From NCBI GenBank assembly GCA_027603945.1, contig JADIIU010000157.1, forward strand, positions 1 through 27,065: DNA of 27,065 nucleotides. Direction: 5' to 3'. Within the stretch, counting starts at the first letter, position 1; every line of letters starts with the position of its first letter. The notes under the pieces were generated by a model, which worked only from the letters and a program-made list of their open reading frames with translations, did no database searches and was not told the origin of the DNA. This DNA is from Terramyces sp. JEL0728 (taxonomy: Eukaryota; Chytridiomycota; Chytridiomycetes; Rhizophydiales; Terramycetaceae). Shown here one piece after another: positions 19,109 to 27,065 of this stretch. The translations under genes and the position numbers were made by a program.

Positions 19109-19154
19109 CTGCCGAGCTTTAACCTATCTATTATTCACTGCTAAATTTTTATAG

Positions 19155-19160
19155 AATAAA
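19155..19160 (+). terminator. Poly(A) signal AATAAA of 7TM family 2 copy D
   Basis: AATAAA 46 nt after the stop codon of copy D. Confidence 0.5.
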
Positions 19161-19470
19161 AAATCCGGTGGATTGCGATGGAAAGATCCGTCAGTTTGGA
19201 TTCCGCTGAATACGGTCATGTTCTGACTATTTTCCCTTGTTTTGTATTATTACTGTTAAAGTTCGGCTTGTTCCAAATTCTACGGCCGATGTAACGGACA
19301 CAATTTTTAGCGGCTGGTGACGTGGTATAGAAGTAGAGCAACTGCCATATATTCGGTCGAATTTCAAAAATATATTTACATTCCTTCTACTCCACGGCAT
19401 GTTGTTCAATTGGTGGTTCACTATTCACCTCGAAAAGGAAATCCACTCGATGACCCGATCCTAAAAGACT

Positions 19471-19491
19471 TCGGGTTTGATTCAAACCCGA
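19471..19491. promoter_or_regulatory. Perfect inverted repeat (10-nt arms, 1-nt centre) abutting the TATA box
   Basis: TCGGGTTTGA, then T, then TCAAACCCGA. The arms are exact reverse complements and the outer triplets give CGG-N13-CCG, the layout bound by Zn2Cys6 dimer regulators in fungi. The last base overlaps the A preceding TATAAAAG. It could equally form a hairpin in DNA or RNA. Confidence 0.7.
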
Positions 19492-19499
19492 TATAAAAG
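19492..19499 (+). promoter_or_regulatory. TATA box of ABC transporter 1
   Basis: TATAAAAG, 33 nt before the ATG at 19525. Confidence 0.65.
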
Positions 19500-19524
19500 C
19501 AGTGAAAATCGAACCCAGCTGAAA

Positions 19525-22500
19525 ATGGGCGAAAAAGAAAAGCTGGATATCCCAGAGAGTAAATCTGACAAAAAGGATGTCGAAAAAACCAAGGCAATTC
19601 CATATTACAAATTGTTCACATACGCTACAACCACAGAAGTATTATTTGATGTATTCGCAATCTTCATGGCTTTAGTTTCTGGTTCCGCATTGCCATTTAC
19701 TACAATTATTTTTGGGGATTTAGTCGATTCATTCGCCAAATGGCAAGGTAAATCCAAATATAATTTTAGCTCAACCATTCCCTGGCGCTTTAATTACAGC
19801 TGATCAGTTGGCTTCAGATGTCAGCAGCAAAGTCATATTCTTTATTTATCTTGCGGTTATTTCGTTTGTATCTACTTATGTTTTCATGGCAACTTTTGTT
19901 TATACTTCAGAAGCTTCTTGTCACAGAATCAGAAAGGAATATTTGCTCGCTGTTATGAGACAAGATATCGCTTGGTTTGACACTGTTGGTGCTGGTGAAG
20001 TGTCTACAAGAATTACAAACGATACTCTATTGATCCAGGACGGTATTGGTGAAAAGCTTCCGTTAGCATTCGCATCCGTCGCTACGTTTATTGCTGGGTT
20101 CGCTATTGCATTTTACAGAAGTTGGAAAATGACATTGATGCTTTTATCCGTTATTCCGTTTATCGTTGTGTCTGCTGCTATCATGAACGTAGCTGCTGGA
20201 AGATTCCAAACTAGAATCTCTGCTTTATATGGGAGCGCTGGCAATATTGCTGAAGAAAGTATCAGCTCGGTTAGAACCGTTGCTTCGTTCAATGGACAAA
20301 AGAAAGTTTCAGCACTGTACGATGAAAGTTTGGGGGCAGCTCGAAAAGAAGGTAATCAAAATTAACTTTAGGAATTAAAAAGTCGTATGTTGTCGGCCTT
20401 GGTTTAGGGGTATTGATGTTCTTTTTATATCTCGCGTATTCCGTTGCATTTTGGTATGGCCACATCCTGCTCAATAACAATGAAATTACAGTTGGCACTG
20501 TCGTAAACGTCTTTTTTGCTGTACTTATTGGTGCCTTCTCTCTCGGTCAACTTGCTCCAGATCTCCAAGCTTTTGCATTTGGCATTGGGGCTGGAAACAA
20601 GATTTTCGAAACAATTGAACGTGTTCCGCCAATTGATGCCTATGACAAAGGCGGTTACAAGATTCCAAAGGACAATGTTGAAGGAAAGATTGAGCTCAAA
20701 GATGTTGAAGTAAGTACTGATTAATATTAGTTTACCTACCCATCCAGAAAAGAAGTAAAGATCTTGAAAAAGTTGAGTCTTACCGTATTACCTGGACAAA
20801 CTGTTGCTCTAGTCGGACAATCTGGCAGTGGAAAAAGTACTATTATTCAATTGTTGGAGCGATTTTACGATCCCCAAGCTGGCACTGTCGAGTTGGACGG
20901 CCGTCCTTTAACAGAGCTAAATCTGGCCTCACTTCGCCAAGTCATTGGGCTGGTTTCTCAAGAACCAGTTTTGTTTGAAGGAACTGTTGCTGAAAATGTC
21001 GCTCAAGGATTAGTTGGCTCGAAATTTGAACATGTTACTGGCGATGAAAGATTGGCTCTTATCCAAGATGCATGCAAACAAGCCAACGCTCATGAATTTG
21101 TTTTGAACTTGCCAAATGGTTATGATACCCAAGTTGGTGAACGCGGTATGCTTCTGTCTGGAGGTCAAAAGCAACGTGTTGCTATTGCGCGTGCTATCAT
21201 CAAAGACCCAAAGATTCTTTTGCTGGATGAAGCTACTTCCGCCTTGGATACTACTTCAGAAAGAATTGTGCAAGAGGCGTTGGACAATGTCTCCAAAACT
21301 CGCACTACAATTGCAATTGCCCACAGACTTAGTACCATCAAGAATGCAGACAACATTATCGTAATGGTCAGAGGTGAAATTATCGAACAAGGAAATCACG
21401 CTGAATTACTTGCCACTGGCGGATTATACTCTGAATTGGTTGCCGCTCAAGAATTGGAAACAAACAAGGCTGGCCAAACTGGGCAGAAGGAACATCAAGA
21501 AGAAGCATACACAGGATTGAAGAGTGCTATTAGCGATGAGCAAATGAAAGGAGGAAAAGATATCGAAGAAGGACAGGATAAGGAAATGACATCATTCCAA
21601 GTGTTGATTGAAATCATGAAGTTCAACTTGCCAGAATTAAACTTTACGATCCTTGGCTTCATTTCTGCCGTCGGAACGGGTTTGGTTTATCCATTCTTTG
21701 CTTACACTTTTGCTTCCATTATTGATGCCTTCTCTAAAAAAGGTCCAGAATTGGACACTGAAGCTCGTAATTGGGCACTGGCCTTTATCGGCATTGCAGT
21801 ATGGAATCTTATCTTCAACTTTGGCCAAAATGCATTCTTTGGTATCACTGCCGAGTTATTGACTGAGCGACTCCGTAAATTAGTATTCAAAGCCATTATG
21901 CGCCAAGAAATTGCGTTTTTCGATGAAGAGTCCCATTCAACTGGTGCATTGACTTCCAACCTTTCTACTGATGCCCAAAAAGTCCAAGGTGCGTCTGGTT
22001 CTACTCTTGGTATGATTCTACAAATTATCGTCAACTTGGTTGGCAGTTTGATCATTTCATTCATCTTTGGATGGAAACTGGCCGCTGTTGCTACTGCTTG
22101 TTTGCCTTTCTTGGTTTTGATGTCCTCCATTCGTATGGCAATCTTTACCTACTTTTCAAACAAGAGCAAAGTCGCTTACGAACGATCTGCTCAAGTTGCT
22201 TGTGAATCGGTTGCTGCTATTAAAACTGTGCAATCATTGACAAGGGAGAGGACTGTTTACAATAACTACACCGATCAGCTGGTTCAGCCTTTAAAAGATG
22301 GGCTGAAGAATGCTATTTTCAACACTCCATTGTACGCTCTCGCCCAGAGCTTCAACTTTGTAATCAACGCTCTAGTCTTTTGGTATGGCGGCCAATTAAT
22401 AGCCTACAACGGCTACACTACCAAACAATTCTTTACTGTATTTGTTGCTATCATTTTCGGTGCTCAAGGGATTGGCCGTGTCTTTGCATATGCCCCTGAT

Positions 22501-23340
22501 TTAGCCCGTGCTAAAGGTTCTGGCGAAAGCATCCTCAAACTCCTCCGCAGAGTTCCATTTATTGATTCAGAATCAGACAAAGGCGAAAAGATTGAAAAAA
22601 CCGAGGGTCATGTTAAATTCGAAAATGTCAAATTCCGTTACCCAACTAGAAAACACGTCCAGGTATTGAAAGGTCTCAACATTGAAGTAAAGCCTGGTCA
22701 ATTCGCTGCTCTAGTTGGACCTAGTGGCTGTGGGAAAAGTACGACTGTTGGCTTGATTGAACGGTTCTATGATGTCACTGGAGGAAAAGTAACTTTGGAC
22801 GGAAAAGACATCTCTAAACTTAATGTCGCAGCGTACCGAAAATTGATTGGTATGGTTTCCCAAGAGCCAAACTTGTTTGATACGACCGTCAAGGAAAACG
22901 TCATGTTTGGTTTAGATTACATTCCTAGCCAAGAAGAAATTGAAACTGCCTGCAAGTCAGCCAACATTCATGACTTTATCATGAGCTTGCCAGACAACTA
23001 CGACACCAGAGTTGGTGCCAAAGGAGGCCAAATGTCTGGAGGCCAGAAGCAGCGTATTGCGATTGCAAGAGCATTAATCAAAAACCCAAAGATTTTGTTG
23101 CTTGATGAAGCTACTTCTGCTTTGGATGCAGAGTCTGAAAAAGTCGTCCAAGAAGCGTTGGACTCTGCTGCGAAAGGGAGAACCACAATCGCCATTGCTC
23201 ATAGACTCTCAACAATCCAGCATGCAGATGTTATCTATGTACTTAAGGATGGTGTTGTTGCCGAAAAGGGCACTCACATGGAGCTGTATGCCAAGAAGGG
23301 TATCTATTACGAACTTGCAATCTCTCAAAATCTTTCATAA
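19525..23340 (+). CDS. Full-length ABCB (P-glycoprotein/MDR-type) ABC exporter 1
   Basis: Four exons, 19525-19747, 19770-20351, 20372-20709 and 20731-23340, with introns of 22, 20 and 21 nt; 1250 residues in the TMD1-NBD1-TMD2-NBD2 order usual for ABCB transporters. NBD1 has Walker A GQSGSGKST (410-418), signature LSGGQ (523-527) and Walker [13 protein letters not shown] with Asp547/Glu548. NBD2 has Walker A GPSGCGKST (1044-1052), a slightly changed signature MSGGQ (1149-1153) and Walker B Asp1173/Glu1174. Both sites keep the catalytic glutamate, so both should be competent. The linker between halves is Lys/Glu/Gln-rich. Probably a plasma-membrane exporter of hydrophobic compounds. The promoter has a TATA box 33 nt from ATG and the adjacent palindrome. 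The stop lies inside TAATAAA. Confidence 0.95.
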
Positions 23341-23733
23341 TAAATTAACATGCATTAATGTAATTGACATTTACTGATATTTGATTGAGTAGTCGATCTG
23401 CTTATCTTCCGATCTCTCTTGTTATCTCCGCGCTGCATAAATTTTGCCTTGAGATTTCCATGTGTTGTCAAGTTGATAACACATTGTACTAATAATGTAT
23501 ATCCGACCCAAAATTTGATCTTATCCGTTGAATATCATAGTTTCGGTGTGATTTACATATTCCGCGGAAAATTTCTTTTAGCGGAAAACTCGGATATTGA
23601 GTTAAATATGGCACTCGTGCTAGAACATAACTACTAGTTAGTATCGGGTTCCTCCCAAAATACCCTAGCACGGCCGGATCGGATTCTAAGCCTCCTTAGA
23701 TTATCTTCCAAGAACGCGTCTTCAATTTCCATA
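23341..23733. other. Intergenic, promoter of ABC transporter 2
   Basis: About 390 nt, rich in CGG/CCG triplets: TCCGCGGA at 23561, GCGGAAA at 23581, CGGAT at 23591, and CGGCCGGATCGGAT near 23672. No TATA box at the usual spacing, no other gene seen. Confidence 0.5.
23561..23568. promoter_or_regulatory. TCCGCGGA palindrome (identical to the yeast PDRE)
   Basis: Perfect 8-nt palindrome located 166 nt before the ATG of an ABCB gene. TCCGCGGA is the known pleiotropic drug response element bound by Pdr1/Pdr3 in S. cerevisiae in front of ABC transporter genes. The identity of sequence and target class is seen; conservation of the regulator is inference. Confidence 0.5.
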
Positions 23734-26700
23734 ATGGCGAAAAAAGAAAAAGCTCCTCCGTTAGATATCCCGTCAATTAAATATTCAGTAAATAAATCTA
23801 ATACAGACGTTATATACTTATGCTACTGGTGGAGAGTTGTTTGCAAATTTCCTAGGAATCCTTTTCGCAGTTGTATCTGGCGCAGCTTTTCCTGCAACCA
23901 CGTAAGTATGTACTGAAGGTAGTGTTGTATTTGGAGACTTGATTGATACGTTTGGAAAATGGGGAATACAACAAAGGCCTGGAGCTCCGCAATTGATTAC
24001 TGCTGAGCAATTCACCTCCAACATCAACTCTAGTACCTTGTACTTTTTGTACCTTGCAAGTATTAATCAATCTAATCTAGTCTTATCATTTTTCTCCACC
24101 TATGTTTCAATGGCCGCTTTCGTGTATACTGCTGAAGCCTCAACAAGTAGAATCCGCGACCAATACCTTAGAGCTGTGTTACGCCAAAATGTCGCTTGGT
24201 TTGACAAAGTCGGTGCCGGTGAAGGTTTTAATATGGCTAATTCAAGTCGCAACCAGAATTATTAGTGACACGCTTTTGATTCAAGATGGAATAGGCGAAA
24301 AGGTGCCTTTAGCCTTTTCATCCGTTGCTACCTTTATTGCTGGGTTTGTTATCGCATTTGTTAAATCATGGAAATTAACGTTGGTTCTTATTTGCGTTGT
24401 ACCTTTGGTTGCTATTTCAGGTGCTGTAATGAACATCATCAATGGAAAGTTCCAAACTAGGATCCTTGCCTTATACTCCCAGTCTGGAAATATTGCGGAA
24501 GAAAGTATTGCTGCTATTAGAACTGTTACCGCGTTCAACTCTCAAAAGAAAGTGAGCAAACTTTATGATGAAAGTTTGGCTGGAGCGCGTAAAGAAGGTA
24601 TTAAAAAGTGTATCTCGACCGGTATTGGGCTTGGTTCTCTGTTCTTTTTCATTTACAATGCTTACGCTCTTGCTTTTTGGTATGGTCACATTCTTCTTCA
24701 GAATAACGAGATTAGTGCCGGTGCAGTTGTAAACGTATTCTTTGCTGTCCTTATTGGTGCTTTCTCGCTTGGCCAGCTCGCACCAGATCTTCAGGCATTT
24801 GCATTTGGAATTGGTGCAGGAGCTAAAATCTTTGACACTATCAACAGAGTTCCGCCAATCGATCCATATGATGAAAGTGGAGAAAAAATTAAGCCAGAAG
24901 AAACCAAAGGAAAAATTGTCCTCAAAGATATCGATGTATTTTATGTTAATGCCAGTTTACTTATCCTTCTCGTCCTGATGTTCCAATTTTGAAAAAATAC
25001 AACCTTACTATCGAACCCGGTACCACAGTAGCTTTAGTTGGCCAATCTGGTAGTGGAAAGGTAGCTGTTCCTGATTTTAGAGTACCATTATTCAATTGCT
25101 GGAAAGATTTTATGATCCCGATAGTGGAGAAGTCGAACTTGATGATCGTCCTCTAAAATCTATTAATCTTAATTCTCTCCGTCAAGTTGTTGGTCTCGTA
25201 TCTCAAGAACCTGTATTATTTGAAGGAACAGTGTTTGAAAATGTTGCAAACGGTCTTGTAGGGTCACCACATGAAAATGCCAGTGATGATGAGAAGCTTA
25301 AACTGGTTCAAGAAGCTTGCAAACAGGCCAATGCCCATGACTTTATTTTGAAACTGCAAAACGGCTACAACTCACAAGTTGGGGAAAGGGGCATGCTACT
25401 TTCAGGCGGCCAAAAACAAAGAGTTGCCATTGCTAGAGCTATCATCAAGAATCCAAAGATATTACTGTTGGGTAAACGATGCTAATATCAGACGAAGCTA
25501 CTTCTGCCCTGGATACTACATCTGAAAGAGTAGTCCAAGCTGCCCTTGATAATGTCTCAAAATCTAGAACTACCATCACAATCGCGCACCGTCTCAGTAC
25601 CATTAAAAACGCTGACAAGATTGTTGTAATGGTGAGAGGCGAAATAGTCGAAACGGGTAATCACGACAGTTTGGTAAAGAATGGTGGTTTATATGCTACA
25701 CTGGTTAATGCCCAAACATTAAAGTCTGCTACCGAAGCTGAAAATCAACCTGGTCTAGAGGTTGACCCTGATGCAATTCAACCACCTCCAGTTGAAGAGC
25801 CAAAGAGGGTTTCGGAACCACTAGCCCCAGTTGTTGAAAGTTTGCACGACTTGGAAAAATTGGGAGATGATGTAAAGCTATCAACAACTTTTGTTGTTAG
25901 AGAAATTATGAAGTACAACATGCCTGAATTAAAATACACTATTCCGGGTTTAGTTGGGGCTATCGGAAGTGGTTTGATTTGTAATTGTTAATTTACTCTA
26001 GATCCATTCTTTGCGATTTCGTTTGCCAGTATTATTGGAGTGTTCTCTGCCAAAGGCAGTGATCTCGAGCAACAGGCTGATTTTTGGGCTGTCATTTTTG
26101 TAGTCATCTCTGTTGTCTATTTCATCTTCACCTTTTTGCAAAACACTCTGTTTGGATTTGCCGCCGAATTACTTACTGAAAGACTCCGCAAATGGACATT
26201 CAGTGCCATTTTGAGACAAGATATCTCATTCTTTGACGATGAAAAGAATTCTACTGGTGCCTTGACTTCCAACTTGTCCTCAGATGCCCAAAAAGTCCAA
26301 GGTGCGTCTGGAGTTACTCTGGGAACAATTTTGCAGATTATTGTAAACTTGATTGGTAATATTGCTGTTGCTCTTATTTACGGCTGGAAATTGGCTTTGG
26401 TTGCCACTGCTACCTTGCCTCTGCTTGTCGGCACCTCAATGTTCAGAATGATGATCTTTACATTCTTTGCAAACAAGAGTAAAGCTGCATATGAAAAATC
26501 TGCTCAAGTTGCCTGTGAATCTGTAGCTGCCATCAAAACAGTTCAATCCTTAACCAGAGAGAAAACGGTTCACCAACGTTACAAGGATCAACTTGTAGCT
26601 CCCCTCCGTGCTGGATTAAAGTCTGCGATTATGAATACACCGTTCTATGCTTTCAGTAACTGCGCCAACTTTTTGATCAACGCGCTTGTCTTTTGGTATG

Positions 26701-27065
26701 GCGGGCAGCTAATTGCCTATGAAGGATACGACATTCAGCACTTTTTTACTGTATTCGTAGCTATCATCTTTGGTGCGCAGGGTGTTGGTCGTGTGTTTGC
26801 CTATGCTCCTGGTATTGGCTGGACTAATGGTAGATTTGACAAAAGCTAAGGAATCTGGCGAAAACATTATCAAATTGCTAAATCGAAGACCAAGAATCGA
26901 TTCCGCACAAGAAGGCGCAAAGATTGAAAGTCCAGCTGGCCATGTAAAGTTATCAAATATAAAGTTCCACTATCCACACAGACCTGAAGTTAAGGTATTG
27001 AAAGGTCTCGACATTGAAGTAAAGCCTGGTCAATTCGCTGCTCTAGTTGGACCTAGTGGCTGTGG
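23734..27065 (+). CDS. ABCB exporter 2 (partial, 3' end beyond window)
   Basis: Tandem paralog of the preceding ABC gene. Exons: 23734-23787, 23807-23901, 23923-24059, 24081-24224, 24247-24935, 24956-25060, 25081-25471, 25492-25980, 26002-26811 and 26834 to the edge. The nine introns are 19, 21, 21, 22, 20, 20, 20, 21 and 22 nt. The joined frame stays open for 1048 codons and aligns with copy 1 throughout ([23 protein letters not shown] TMD1, [40 protein letters not shown]). The intron at 25061-25080 splits Walker A between GSGK and ST; that at 25472-25491 splits Walker B before Asp. The sequence ends inside the second Walker A. The interdomain linker is Pro/Glu-rich and unlike copy 1. Function as for copy 1; substrate unknown. 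Confidence 0.9.
24060..24080 (+). other. 21-nt stop-free intron in ABC transporter 2
   Basis: GTATTAATCAATCTAATCTA+G. Removing it gives [11 protein letters not shown], aligned with LAVISFVSTYV in copy 1. It is a multiple of three with no in-frame stop, so a retained copy would add seven residues rather than truncate the protein. Confidence 0.65.

Larger units (their letters stand above)
19109..19524. other. Intergenic: 3' end of copy D and promoter of ABC transporter 1
   Basis: 416 nt with AATAAA (19155-19160), a number of CGG/CCG triplets (for example near 19164, 19202 and 19283), a long perfect palindrome at 19471-19491 and a TATA box directly after it. Otherwise no gene is seen. Confidence 0.5.

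Noticed and set aside
24057..24080. Alternative 24-nt GC-AG intron at the stop-free intron of ABC transporter 2
   Set aside because: The 21-nt GT-AG version aligns codon by codon with copy 1; the 24-nt version would delete a conserved residue.
1..27065. tRNA or rRNA genes, CRISPR arrays, transposons
   Set aside because: No B-box-like GGTTCGANTCC with a matching cloverleaf, no rRNA blocks, no regular spacer arrays and no transposase or reverse transcriptase motifs were seen by eye.

Overview
This window is gene-dense eukaryotic nuclear DNA, most plausibly from an early-diverging fungus. The exact lineage cannot be fixed from sequence alone. Eukaryotic hallmarks are spliced CDC45, PPWD1 and Ku80 genes, a Kish-type secretory protein, an ER HDEL signal, TATA boxes and AATAAA signals. 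A fungal origin is suggested by Zn-cluster-style CGG/CCG palindromes at ABC transporter promoters and by the general gene mix.

The dominant feature is genome compaction. Rebuilding the genes from reading-frame continuity, conserved motifs and paralog alignment gives 36 introns, all 19-22 nt long (14, 13, 6 and 3 of 19, 20, 21 and 22 nt). Nearly all run GTA...TAAY-N(2-5)-AG. Many stop codons lie inside the polyadenylation signal (TAATAAA or AATAAA), and TATA boxes sit about 30-48 nt before ATG, so many mRNAs must have almost no UTRs.

Layout. 1-1363 (+): GPH-family sugar/H+ symporter. 3530-1486 (-): CDC45, the replicative helicase subunit. 3856-3621 (-): Kish (TMEM167-like). 4649-4900 (+): 83-residue protein with a PAM2 motif. 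5168-7069 (+): PPWD1, a WD40-cyclophilin of the spliceosome. 7184-8384 (+): secreted/ER-lumenal protein ending in HDEL. 9325-8637 (-): double-PAH (Sin3-type) protein with a C-terminal membrane anchor. 9688-10451 (+): short-chain dehydrogenase. 10530-12562 (+): tandem pair of 295-residue multi-pass (about 7TM) proteins. 12778-14210 (+): MINPP-type histidine phosphatase with an apparent frameshift before a GPI-like tail. 14618-16478 (+): Ku80. 16852-19108 (+): tandem pair of a second, unrelated-looking 7TM family. 19525-23340 (+): full-length ABCB transporter. 23734 to the window end (+): its tandem paralog, cut by the window edge.

The left half is mostly housekeeping (replication, splicing, secretion, repair). 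From 10.5 kb rightwards the window is dominated by cell-surface proteins in three tandem pairs (7TM-1, 7TM-2, ABCB) plus a secreted phosphatase, several with clear TATA boxes, as expected of inducible genes. The most novel items are the uniform ultrashort introns, the membrane-anchored PAH protein, the PAM2 miniprotein, the two unrecognised 7TM pairs, and the palindromic promoter elements of the ABC pair.
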